Shown here in pieces: positions 46,327 to 57,405 of a stretch of 64,000 nt of DNA. Below the pieces are notes generated by a model that was not told where the DNA came from, ran no database searches, and saw only the letters and a list, made by a program, of their open reading frames with translations. Numbering within the stretch: the first letter of the stretch is position 1; each line of letters begins with the position of its first letter. Location: positions 3,159,367 to 3,223,366 of the forward strand of contig NW_026089623.1 of assembly GCF_024586455.1 (NCBI RefSeq), read 5' to 3'. The position numbers and the translations under genes are program-made. This DNA comes from Bactrocera neohumeralis (lineage: Eukaryota > Arthropoda > Insecta > Diptera > Tephritidae).

Positions 46327-46959
46327 AGGTCTTACCAGAACTTGTTTTTAGTCATGTCGGATGAGATTTTCATGGTAACTAAGAGAAAAAAAAAATAAAA
46401 ACTACTTTGGTCCACCTTAATATACATATGTATATACTTAATTGCCCAAACCTAAAATAATATTTACATATATTTTAGAAATGTATTCCGACCACACACT
46501 TCTTTATGTTTGGGGATTTTTATAAATTATAAAAACCACTAAATTAAACATTTGAAAATGCATATATGTTAAAATGCAAAATCATTAATTAATTTACATA
46601 GACATTTATTTTAACAAAAAATGTTCCCACAATTCAATTAAATTCATTGTGGCATTCCGCCTTTTTTGATATCAACTGTTCGAAATTTTCTGATCTTCCT
46701 TGCTACCAACCGAATTAGGGAACGCATTTAAGTTAAAATGAGAGCCAAACGAAACGAAAGTTTCGTATCATTTTATTTATGGCGCCAATTCTCACTTGTG
46801 AAAACAGAAAATACAATTGGAAGTGGAAGAGCAATTGCTAAACGTCAAAATCTCATTAGAGACAGTAATAAACCTTCTGCAGAGAACGTGTGTTGTAGAG
46901 AAGGTTCATGGTGTGCCGACTGTCGAAACGTTCCTCTTTTTGGAGGGGCACTCGTTTTT
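46327..46959. other. Unassigned; ends with the gttcctctttttggagggg motif block
   Basis: Positions 46330-46860 hold no gene or element end. Positions 46880-46959 contain two spaced versions of agagaacgt..tagagaaggtt and the block ggttcatggtgtgccga to ttcctctttttggagggg. That block reappears, inverted, as the loop of the 3-kb palindrome at 49372-49448. The stretch is probably part of the same repeat family as 46960-48023. Confidence 0.5.
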
Positions 46960-48023
46960 ACAGAGAACGTATAATATAGAGAAGGTTCAACTACGGACAA
47001 GCGTGTAAACTGTCAAGAGCCATGAATTTTCTATTAGTGGATTTCACCACTTTTGGCTCGGCAGGAGAAATTTTAACAGAAATGAGTGAACAGAGCTGAT
47101 CATTCAATGAAAATTATGCTCAGAAATATAATTTATTTTACAGACGCCTGTTGGTCTTTTGGCTTATATTTTTATACGTTTACATGCTATCATATTAATT
47201 GATATGAATATCATTTTGCGAATTTTGTGTGAAATCATGCAAAATTGATAACATTATTATTAACTTATGCTATTTTCATGGTAATATTTATAGTTAATGT
47301 CCAAATAAAAGCTGATTTTAAATATTTCTTATCTTTGATAATATTATATGATTTCGTACGCATGTATGTATATAGGCCATATATACATATGAAATATTAT
47401 CGTAATATCCTAAAAACACAATATATTACAATAATAATATATGTAAATCACACTCTTATCATTTAAAACTTTCATACGCATCTATCCTGCTGATACATAT
47501 GTATGCAAGTACAAATCAATATTATCATATCAGTAATATAAAAAGCGCGCGCTTCTCTATATTTACGTACACACATATGTATGTATGTGCGTATGACATC
47601 CTCCCACAAATAATATATGTATGCGTACGCATGTTAATCAAAACATACAAACATTCTTCTGGAAAAACAACAATAGTCTCAAAAATCATCATACATACTT
47701 ACAATATGAGTACACATGTAAATATGTGCATATGACATTCCCACACAAACAATGCATACACAACATACATACATACTTACATGCGTTCACATGTGGATAT
47801 GTCACCCGCAAAAATTACAAATATTGTTCTACAAAAACAACAATCGTTTGAAAAAGCATCAGAAACCAATATGGCAGCCAAATTGCCCACGTCAAAATTT
47901 ATAGTAAATTTCCCAACAACAAAATTTTCATTCATGAACCCAAATGTACTTTCAAAAAGCATTTTCGATTCATTCATAAAAGCAGACGCCATTACATCTC
48001 CCCGAGCATGCCTTGCCTACAAG
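46960..48023 (-). repeat. 1.1-kb dispersed repeat, copy 2 (inverted)
   Basis: This is the reverse complement of 32843-33923. Both copies share the tgtaatg(a/g)cgtctgct end and the preceding cggggaga tract. They also share the agcgcgcgctt block, the micro-repeats of acatac and the end acagagaacgta. Differences are scattered base changes and small gaps, so the copies are not very recent. Confidence 0.8.
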
Positions 48024-48226
48024 CGTCTTTTCGCGACGATTTCAAAAGCTAAAAATCATAAATTGAATATATTTCTGAAATGTATGGGAAGGAAAAAGTT
48101 ACAACCTCGGAAATATAAGTATTAAAAAATATTTTAGAATAAAATAGACAACATAGTTTATTTGTCGAATTTCAAGTCTAGAAATTTTTCAAAGAAAATA
48201 TTCAATATTCTTCTGATTTTTGTGTA

Positions 48227-48472
48227 CAGTCAATCCCGGTTATGTAGTACTCCGCTTAAATGAAAATCAAATTTCTCCCTCATCACTCTTAACAGCCTAT
48301 ATTATATCTTGCTGCATCTCACGATTTGTTTTTTTGAAATACCTAGAAATTACTGTTTTAAGTACGACTCATTCAAGTATCCGCACTCACTTATGTACCA
48401 TATTATATTTTTATTTTTAACTAACTACAAATATCTGTATCTTTAAATGTGGCACATAACCAGTATTGACTG
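48227..48472. mobile_element. 246-bp pogo/Tigger-like MITE in the left palindrome arm
   Basis: The ends CAGTCAATCCCGGTTATGT and, inverted, CAGTCAATACTGGTTATGT form a TIR. TA flanks both ends (48225-48226 and 48473-48474). CAGT-start ends with a TA duplication are usual for the pogo/Tigger group. The right-arm copy keeps one end (51163, followed by TA) but has lost the other by deletion. Confidence 0.75.
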
Positions 48473-49601
48473 TATTTGTCAAGGAATGTGAAAAATATTT
48501 TGTAATTCTGAAATATTTTTACGCAGCTGCGTCGATATGTAAGCAAGCTCACGCACACACATACATACATATTTACGCTGGTTTGTAGGCGGAGCTGTAC
48601 AGCGGCAAGGGTAGCGGTGACAATCGTTTTTTTCGGCACAGCTCGGATTTTCTACCAACAACACATTGACTTTTTAACAAAACGTGAAGTTCGGCCATTG
48701 GTTGTCCGTGACAACGGAGTTTATGTATGAAACAATGGGTGTATATATTTACACATAAAGTTGTGTGTAGACAAATTTACCAACATTATGCGAATGATTG
48801 TTTCAAATTTGTTTACATGAACACAAAATTACATACATATGGATGTGAATATGTGAACTTTATGCGTACGGTTTTATAAAATCTTTGTACATGCTTATGT
48901 GAATCTGTGCGACGGCATGGTCTTTTAAAACGTTATCAAAACCTTTAATGCCCATAGCAAACAAATACATAAATATGAATGTAACACTATATAGTATAAT
49001 AACTTAACAAAACTATATTAATTATAATTATAATATTTAGGTAACTATACAAATATGATTAATGGAATTCATCATTAAATAGGTCAAATTGCACATACAT
49101 ATGTACATATGTACATGAATACTTATGTGCCTTAATATCAAATATGTATGTATGTATATCTTTCATAAAACATATCTATAAATGATATCCATAGTCGTTT
49201 GAGCATTGTAAACACGCGAATCTGTAAGCGTACATTTCTAAACATTGAAATTAGCATCACTTTTCTCATTTAACAATGAAAATGCTCAATTCTGCTATTT
49301 TCGACCCCCTCATGTTAAATATTGGTGAAATCCGCTAATAATATTTTTGTGGTGAAATCCACTAATAGAAAACTCAACCCCTCCAAAAAGAGGAACATTT
49401 TGACAATCGGCACACCATGAACCTTCTCTATAAATGTACGTTCTCTGGTTTCTATTAGAGGATTTCACCACAAATATTTATTAGCGGATTTCACCAATAT
49501 TTAACATGAAGGGGTCGAAAATAGAAGAATTGAGCGTTTTCAATGTTAAATGAGAAAAGTAATGCTAATTTCAATGTACGCTTACAGATTCGCATATTTA
49601 C

Positions 49602-50203
49602 CAGAGATAAAGAGATCCCCAACTCTCCTGTCATTGGAAATGTGAGAACCGCTCACCTACCGAACTTTGACAGTTGACTGGATCGGGTAGGTTTTGACGT
49701 TTTGCAATTGGAATGACTGGAACGGCCAGATTAAAATTATACCAAAAATATATGTGAACGGAGAAATTTGTTGCCGCCGTTCAAGATCGCTAATAAAAAT
49801 TTAAAACAATGAAAATCAAAGAAAATGCGAAATTTAAATATATTTCATGAAACGTTTTGCAATTTGATACATAGAGTAATTAGTTTTCAATTACAAATGA
49901 TTAAAAACATTTATTAATTGAGAACTAACAGGCTTAATTCACCTTATTAGGTAATGAAATATCAAAAGTCAGTTTTTTTAAATGTACATATATCATAAAA
50001 TCATAAAAAAGGATTTAAGTAGTTTCGCCATATATTAAAAGTCCAATATATAATAATTTGCAATCGTAATAAATGTTGGTTTTTTAATTTAAATGCCCAA
50101 AAATTCTTATTTTGTTCGATGTGGCCACAATGGAAAATGTTATAAAAAACGCTTATTTTGAGGCGCTCTCACACTGGAATAGTTGGGCATCCCATTATCC
50201 CTG
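49602..50203. mobile_element. 602-bp hAT-like MITE in the right palindrome arm
   Basis: It is flanked by the perfect 8-bp repeat ATATTTAC (49594-49601 and 50204-50211). The ends are CAGAGATAAAGAGATCCCC and, inverted, CAGGGATAATGGGATGCCC, both continuing AACT. The left arm has the uninterrupted site, so the insertion postdates the palindrome. No coding capacity. 8-bp duplication plus CAG ends fits hAT. Confidence 0.88.
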
Positions 50204-51968
50204 ATATTTACAATGCGCAAACGGCTATGATTATGATTTATAGATATTCTCAATATATTTGATATCAAAGCACATAAGTATATAAGTATGTATGTCCAAT
50301 TTGATGAATTTCATTAAATTTGCTGAAATGTTAAATAAAGTCATATTTGTATTATTACATAAATATTAAATTAATATAGGTTTGATAAGCTGTATACAGT
50401 ATATGCATTTATTTCCTGTGGGCATTAGAGGTTTTAATAACATTTTAAAAGACCATGCCATCGCACAGATTCACATAAGCATGTAAAAAGATTTTAAAAA
50501 ACCATACGCATAATTTTCACATATTCAAAGATGTATGTATTTAATTTTGTGTGCACAAAAAACAAATTTGAAACAATCATCCGCATAATGTTTGGATGTA
50601 AATTTGTGTACACACAACTTTGTATATAAATATAAACACCCATTGCTTCATAAAAAAAAACTCCGTTGTCACGGACAACCAATGGCCGAACTTCACGTTT
50701 TGTCAAAAAGTCAATGTGTCGAAGGATTGAAGAGACGACAAAGCGTCAAAGCATTGTGTTGTTGGTAGAAAATCCGAGCTGTACCGAAAAAATAAACAAA
50801 CGGTCGCCGATTATCACCGCTTCCCTTGCCGCTGTAGAGGTTCGCCTACAAATCAGCGTAAATATGTATGTTTACGCGTGACCTTGCATACATATCGACG
50901 CAGATTTTTGCGAGCCGCGTAAAAATAAATATTTCAGAATTACAAAATATTTCAAAATCCCACAATCGAAGATACAGATTTTTGTGGTTTGTTAAAATTA
51001 TAAATGTAATATGGTACATAAGCGAGTGCGGATACTTAAGTGAGTCGTACTTGAAACAATAATTCCTATGTATTTAAAAATACAAAGCTTGAGATTCAGC
51101 AAGATACAGAAAGTTAAGAAAGATTGGCACTTAAGCGGACTACTACTTAACCGGGGTTGACTGTACACAAAAATCAGAAGAATCCCTTCCCTACTTAATA
51201 TTATAAATGCGAATGCAAGTTTGTTTGTTACGCTTTCACGCAAAAACTGCTTAACCGATCATAATGAAGCTTTGTACATATAATCTTGAAGGCATTAGAA
51301 GTAACATAGGGTACTTTATATTAAAAAAAATTTACGAAAGATAAAAAATTGGTTGTCAAAAAATCGTCTAATTTAGCTACTTCAACGCCATCTAGCATTA
51401 CAGTAATGAAGTTTCAACCCTGAATACTGTAATACTGTCCCACTGTATTACCGGCGGTGACGACAATATCTAATTCAATTGAATATAGTTTCAACTGTTT
51501 CTAATTTTTCTATATTTATTGTTATTTTCTTCTGTCGTTACATGCAGTATAAAACTATTCAAATTTTTGAGGTAATCCGTAATTTTTGTGGTTAGCTGTC
51601 ACTTTATTATTTTAGATCTTACTCGCTGATGTTAATTCTTACTCTGCGGCTAACGCAGAGCTGAGAAGACAACAACAAGCAGAGCGACAAAGAGTTTTGA
51701 GAGCAGCTGAAACGCCTCTTCAGGCACGAGTTCAATTAGAAAGACAAGCTGCACTGCAGACAACTTGAAGAGCTATAGAAACACCAGAACAATCGCAGGC
51801 GAGAAGAATTCATAATGCAGACATGCAGAATTGGTTTCAATATGATCCTTCAATTGAATATCATAATCATCCATTGATTGTTATTGGCTCAATGAATAAA
51901 AAATGTCAGTACTGCGATGCTTCTAAATGGAAAGATGAAACTGCTGGAATGAGCTGTTCCGGTGGTAA

Positions 51969-52929
51969 TACCAAAACAGTTAACTTCAGGAAAAAGTTTA
52001 AGGTCACCCTCGGTAGCAAAGACAAGTGGAATGACTCCAATCTCGAAATGATGTTGAGGAATAGCACGTTGAGGTGGCACACCGATGACTCGAAAGTGTC
52101 GGAGGGAATCGGTGCAGGGATCGCGGGCCCACGCACTAATCTCTCCATATCCATGGGTGAGTTCCCAAGCATTTGCCAGGCAAAAGTTTTTACCATAAGT
52201 CGGTGTTTAGGAATAAACCTCCATCGCAACTATCGCAATGAGCGAATAGCCATTCTCAGCGATAGTCAAGCGGCGCTAAAAGCGATCTCCTCTTACGAAA
52301 TCAAATCGCTATTAGTGGCAGGGAAAGGCTGAACAGCCTTGCAGAACGTAACCAGGTACACCTAATTTGGGTGCCTGCTCACAGAGGTATAGCCGGTAAC
52401 GAACTGGCAGACGAGCTAGCCCGCTCCAAAGCCTCCACCAAGATGGTGGGACCCGAACCCTTTATTGGGGTAGGTCCCCATACTATAAAGAAGCTACTCC
52501 GCAAGAAAGAAGGAGTGGGCAGGAAAGAGCATTGGCAACAAACACGTGGTATGAGATATGCCGAGTTGCTAATTGGAGGATACAACTTGAGTAGGTTCAA
52601 AGTTGTAATAAACCTCCCCAGGAACAAACTCAGGCTACTGGTCGCATGGTATACCGGCCACTGCAAGCTGATTAAGTATCTGTACAACATAGACCTATCC
52701 TCATGCGCTAACTGCCCGGATCACCTGCTGATCGACTGCACAGCAGTCTGTAGACGCAGGTCTAAGGCCCTGGAATCCATGTTTCCGGATAGGGATCGCA
52801 TAGCCTCATTTGCACCCGAAAGTCTATTGAACTTTATCAATGTGTTGGGACTAGGTGACTCTATGTGAGTTAGGGGAGGGCCCAATAGACCAAAGGTCGC
52901 GGTGCATTCCTCATCTCTCAATCAATCAA
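51969..52929 (+). mobile_element. 5'-truncated non-LTR element (RNase H end) with 11-bp target duplication
   Basis: It is flanked by TCCGGTGGTAA at 51958-51968 and 52930-52940 and ends in a tcaatcaatcaa tail. Its content is only the RNase H and C-terminal region of ORF2, as expected from incomplete reverse transcription. Removing it restores the Helentron frame (GMSCSGG joined to KVSLPLL), so its arrival postdates the Helentron. Confidence 0.92.
51976..52868 (+). pseudogene. Non-LTR ORF2 C-terminus: RNase H and tail
   Basis: The frame to 52332 shows WHTDDSKVSEGIGAGIAG (RNase H first Asp; the usual TDGSK is TDDSK), ICQAKVFTISRC and ILSDSQAALKAISS. After a frame break near 52330, HLIWVPAHRGIAGNELAD supplies the last His/Asp motif, followed by a C-terminal tail with CANCPDHLLIDC ending at 52868. 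This arrangement is typical of I/LOA/R1-group elements with RNase H. It differs from the LOA-like element at 2361-7511 in its tail repeat and sequence. Confidence 0.8.
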
Positions 52930-54463
52930 TCCGGTGGTAAAGTTTCACTTCCATTACTTGATGAACCAAAAGAGCCTTTGAAAACCTTATTATTCACTGT
53001 TACAGATGAGTCAAAGCAATTTCTAAGCAAAATAGGAAAGTATAACTCTTGCTTTTAAATGCCCGGGTTTTCACCAACTTTTACTGTATAAGGACAGATA
53101 TATCATCAAATTGGATCACTATTTCCAGAAGATAATGATCAGCATAAATTTCTTCAGGTATACTTTATAGGTGATGAACAAAATGAAGTAAATCGTCGTT
53201 GCCAATATATTGAAGGGGTAGAAAGAGAAACGGTATTGAAAATTCAACGAATATTACACAGTCACAATGTCTTAGTAAAAATCTTGGTGATTTCCGTCAA
53301 ACCCTCCCAGTGATTCAGAGGGGGACACCAGCAGATGAAATTCAAGCGTGCATTAAATCATCAAGCTTATAGTCGATAGTTTAAAACTCCGCCTGAAAAC
53401 GAATATGATAGTGCATTTTCATAATGACGTGGATTCAGGACTTTACGCAGAAATGTTGTTGAAAATTGGAGATGGTTGTTTAGATGTTGACGCTGAAGAC
53501 TACATATTACTGTCAAGAGAATTTTGTAATTTAGTAGGAAGTGATGTGGATCTCATTGCTAATGTTTTTTCGGAATTGCAACAAAATTTGTGTAGTCATC
53601 AGTGGTTGTGTGCAAGAGCAATATTAGCACCAAGAAATGAAATTGTTAATAGGATCAACACTGACATTTTAAACGGGGTTCAAGGAGAAATGAGGGAATA
53701 TTTGTCAATGGATACAATTATAGATACGGAACTAAGTACTTCATATCCTATGGAGTTTTTAAATTCACTTGAACTATCGGGTGTACCGTCACATAAACTT
53801 CAATTGTAACTAAATGTACCAGTAATGCTTATGAGAAATCTAGATGCTCCTCGGCTATGCAATGGAACAAAGCTTCGGATAGCAAAATTGGGACAGAACA
53901 TACTTGGTGCTACTATTTTAACAGGAGTCGGTAAGGGTAATAGTGTTATTATACTTCGGATATCAATTATTCCCACTGACCTTCCATTCCAATTTAAAAG
54001 GGTTCAGTTTCCCGCCAAGCTTAGCTTTGCTGTTACTATAAACAAGGCACAAGGACAAACATTAGAGGTAGCATGAGTGCATTTAGAAAATCCATACTTC
54101 TCTTATGGTCAACTTTATGTAGCCTGTTCACGTGTATCTATTGCATGGAATTTACACATATTTGCACTCGAAAGGAAAACTTATAACATTGTCTACAAAA
54201 ATATTCTAAATTAATACTTTGTATTTTATTTTTTTTAAATTGTTAGAATTCAGTATTATTTATTTTTGTTACGGTGAAATATATTTTAACATTTGTTGTT
54301 GCATTTCAATACGCATATTTTAAGGTTTTGATACTTCATTGTCTGTAGTAATTTTTAAAAATTGTTGATCTCAGCCAAGCAATAAAATTTAGTTATCATA
54401 TTGACTCATTTCTATTATTATACTATTATAATACTTATTTAATGGCTCCACGTGGGTAAAAAG

Positions 54464-56144
54464 CTAGGTAACAAGCAAACGATTTCTCTTTTTAGTAAGC
54501 AGTGTTGTCACAGCACTAAATTCATGTTCAGACAAATATGACGATGGGAATGCTATTAAGAATCGTTGAACGATTGACCACAATCCAGGGTACAATTGCG
54601 AGATCGGTTTTTGTAGCCAAAATTCTTGGTAACCATTTTTGAACTTGACTTTTATTTCCTCGTTTGTTGTCAATTCTATACGTTCTTCTTCCAGCAGAGG
54701 TGACATTGCTGTGTTGACATTTAAAAACGGATCCAACTCCCAGTCTGGTATTTCCAAGTTCAAAATGTCCTGGTATCGTTCGGTGAAGTCAATGTGGAGG
54801 TTTTCCAAATGTTGACAGTAGGCAAACAATTCGTCATTACTGCATGATACTGATAAATTCGGAAAATTGTGAAACTCACATCTGCTCAGATTCTTTTTGT
54901 ATAGAAGCAGTTTGGCTGCGAAAGCAGCAACGACGTTTTTTGTTTTAATTAAATTTAGTTTATCGCCTTGCAGTTGGAGATTCATGTCGTTGAACAATTT
55001 ATACAGGTCTGTCATGGAAGCTATATCATTCTTTGATGTTATGAGCTTGTCTTGAAATTCTGTATCTTTAGTTTCCAAGAACTATATAACAGAGTCAAGG
55101 TTGTAAAATCGAGTCAGACAATTGCCTCTTGATAGCCAATGAACTTCAGTATGAAACAAGAAACGATTGAAATCCTCGTCATTAGTAACACAAAGCTGAT
55201 GATATAATCTATCATTCAAAGAGCTGTTGCGGATTTTATTGAATGCTTTGATGATATATTGCAGTGATTGAAATAGTTTTTCACTTAAGTTTCTAGCAAC
55301 TAAATGTTGTTTATGAATAACGCAATGTACACCAAGGACATCTGGAATTTTATTTTTTAAGTTCGCTATGAAGCCTTTATGGCACCCTGTCATTGCCGGA
55401 GCGCCATCCGTAGCAACTGAAATAATATTTTTCAAAGGAATTTCTTTCTCATCACAAAACTTTTCCAATATATTGAATATGGTTTCGCCTTTTGTATCGG
55501 TCTCTAAATAATAGGTCTTCATATATTTTCTCATCTTTAATAAAACTCACGTAAGACAACAACAATGCTTCATTAGTTGGTAAAGTGGACTCATCCAGCT
55601 GAATTGAAAATTGACTTGACCTCAGGTGATCGCACAATGATTCTTCAATGTTTTCAGCCATTTCATCAATTCGTCTTTGAACAGAATTATTTCTCAAAGG
55701 AATTTTTCGGATAATATCTGCGGCCGGTTTATGAAGCACGGTAGTTATTACTTCATTTATTGCTGGCAATATTAACTCTTCTCCGATGTTATGTGGTTTG
55801 CCTTTTTGAGCAATTAACAAAGAGATATTGTACGAAGCTCGAAGTCCGTCGCCATCTTGATTAGCAGCCGCCGAATATAGTTTTGCTACACTTGGTTGAG
55901 TATTATGCTTCTTCTCTAGGTCTTGAAAATATGCTACATTCTTGTCTCTCTTATCTGGATGCATTTTATTCAAATGATCTTGCAGTCTTGAAGGCTTCAT
56001 TGCTTCATTCGAAAATGTTTTTAGACATAGAAGACACAAAGGCGAGGATGGGTTTGTGGGATTTTCAATGAATCCGAATTGTTTTGCTTTGAGAAATACG
56101 TTTAACTTCGCGAGTAGTGTAAAGGAGGCGTAAGTAATGCTCAT
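54464..56144 (-). pseudogene. hAT transposase, ZBED-like family (broken)
   Basis: Frame 56144-55452 has a BED-type zinc finger (CLLC, 17 residues or more, then HLNKMH near residue 60), RKIPLRNNSVQRRIDEMA and SIQLDESTLPTNEALL with the first catalytic Asp. A frameshift near 55510 leads to 55534-55082 with VATDGAPAMTGCHKG, GVHCVIHKQHLVARNL and HWLSRGN. An in-frame stop near 55080 follows. Then 55078-54464 holds the C-terminal region, including FWLQKPISQLYPGLWS and a dimerisation segment where the family CE-FS motif reads SEHEFSAVTTLL. It is cut at RNRLLVT. Family members occur both as transposons and as domesticated host genes, but this copy is dead. Confidence 0.85.
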
Positions 56145-56582
56145 CTATTACGCGAAAAACCACAAATGAATATAAAATAAATATTACATTGTTTATATAG
56201 GAATGCTTAAGCATAATTATTATACAGTAGTCCAAAAATGTGAATTCTTATTTTTCCTAGAAATACATTTGTAAAAAAAGGATCCTTCTCCTTTTCGTAA
56301 TATCTTATTTTCCCCAGAAATACATTTGTAAGAAAAGATAAAAATCCTTTTTTCATTTTCCACATAAAAGATTTAAGGAGTTCCAAAGCTCAAAACGTGC
56401 GTTATATCAGCTACCTATCCGACGTCATTACGCAAGTAATAAAATAAATTATTCAAGGGCTCAAAGCATTCGCTATATCTCCTCGAACCTACCTATCCTA
56501 AACCTTTGCGCAAATTTTTATATTATGATAGCAAATACCCACATACAGATTTGGCATTGCCAAGAGCCATACATTTGACAGT
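56145..56582. other. Unassigned; contains a 60-bp-spaced duplicated word
   Basis: No gene. The word agaaatacatttgtaa followed by aaaaggat-like sequence occurs at about 56262 and 56322, suggesting a local tandem duplication of about 60 bp. Confidence 0.45.
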
Positions 56583-57188
56583 TCTTCTTCTTCTTAATTG
56601 GCGTAGACACCGCTTACGCGATTATAGCCGAGTTAACAACAGCGCGCCAGTCGTTTCTTCTTTTCGCCACCTGGCGCCAGTTGGATTTTCCAAGCGAAGC
56701 CAGGTCCTTCTCCACTTGGTCCTTCCAACGGAGTGTAGGTCTTATAAAAGATGGTACCTTCTCTGTTTAGTTCTGCAGCTCGAACAATTTTCTCCAGAAG
56801 CAGGTTGAAGAAGTCGCACGATAGGGAGTCGCCTTGTCTGAAACCTCGTTTGGTATCGAACGGCTCGGAGAGGTCCTTCCCGATCCTGACGGAGCTTATC
56901 GTGTTGCTCAACGTCAGTTTACACAGCCGTATTAGTTTTGCGGGGATACCAAATTCAGACATCGCGGCATTAAAGCAGCTCCTTTTCGTGCTGTCGAAAG
57001 CAGCTTTGAAATCGACGAAGAGGTGGTGTGTGTCGATTCTTCTTTCACAGGTCTTTTCCAAGATTTCGCGCATGGTGAATATCTGGTCGGTTGTTGATTT
57101 TCCAGGTCTGAAGCCACTTTGATAAGGTCCAATCAGTTTGTTGACAGTGGGCTTTAATCTTTCACGCAATACGCTCGATAGTACCTTA
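56583..57188 (-). mobile_element. RTE copy D, fragment
   Basis: The left end (56583) is the family 3' tail (ttcttcttcttaattggcg on plus). About 150 bp of the C-terminal coding end then joins, at about 56737, to the middle of RT (HHLFVDFKAAFDSTKRSC, GFRQGDSLSCD, PYQSGFRPGKSTTDQ) through an internal deletion that removes YADD. The right end at 57188 is truncated and abuts the hAT sequence. It overlaps copy C in content, so the two are independent copies. Confidence 0.85.
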
Positions 57189-57405
57189 TACGTACGGTGA
57201 CCATATTTTCAAAATGAAAATACAGTACACCTTTTTGAACCCTCATTTTATAAAAAACAAAAAACAGATACATTAGTTTATGTTCATTTATTTTGAGAAA
57301 TACATGTACATATGTTTTTTTCATTTACATTATACATAAATAAAAAAACATAAAAAAGTCTTCAAACATAACAGAAGTCTTCGTGACTAGATAGTAAATA
57401 GTAAT
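57189..57405. other. Probable hAT 3' terminal region
   Basis: Sequence beyond the transposase stop is AT-rich and near 57195 reads ggtgaccatattttcaaaat, the kind of terminus seen in some hAT elements. No second terminus is present to confirm a TIR. Confidence 0.4.

Larger units (their letters stand above)
48207..51183. repeat. 3-kb palindrome (inverted duplication)
   Basis: The left arm 48207-49371 is the reverse complement of the right arm 49449-51183, separated by a 77-bp loop. The right arm is longer because a 602-bp MITE entered it. Examples of paired blocks: acgtgaagttcggccattgg (48683) with ccaatggccgaacttcacgt, and attcttctgatttttgtg at the outer edge with its complement at 51166-51183. 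Both arms contain the same pogo-like MITE end, so the duplication happened after that insertion. No gene is inside. Confidence 0.9.
51640..54214 (+). pseudogene. Helentron Rep-helicase remnant
   Basis: Block 1 (about 51650-51957) has the Arg/Gln-rich repeat region (AELRRQQQAERQRVL), YHNHPLIVIGSMNKKCQYC and GMSCSGG, the conserved N-terminal segment. It continues beyond the insertion at 52941 with KVSLPLLDEPKEPLK and IGKYNSC. Block 2 (53100-53250) gives GQIYHQIGSLFPED and NRRCQYIEG. Block 3 (53405-54214) is the PIF1-like helicase C-terminus: HFHNDVDSG, LGVPVMLMRNLD-type sequence after one stop, FAVTINKAQGQTLE and LYVACSRVS. The HUH nuclease and Walker motifs are deleted and there are several stops. 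It ends without an endonuclease domain. Confidence 0.82.
51190..54240 (+). mobile_element. Helentron (Helitron-2 type) deletion derivative
   Basis: The left part (51200-51300) has tattataaatgcgaatgcaa, tttgtttgttacgctttcac and gcaaaaactgcttaaccgat. I recall this as the characteristic 5' region of insect Helentrons. Coding remnants follow in the expected order, but the Rep nuclease and most of the helicase are missing. A 961-bp non-LTR element interrupts the first coding block. Precise ends were not established. Confidence 0.75.

Noticed and set aside
48207..51183. Reading the palindrome as a single fold-back transposon with pogo-like ends
   Set aside because: The inverted match continues outside the TA-flanked ends, and a complete MITE with its own second end lies inside the left arm, so duplication of a larger segment fits better.
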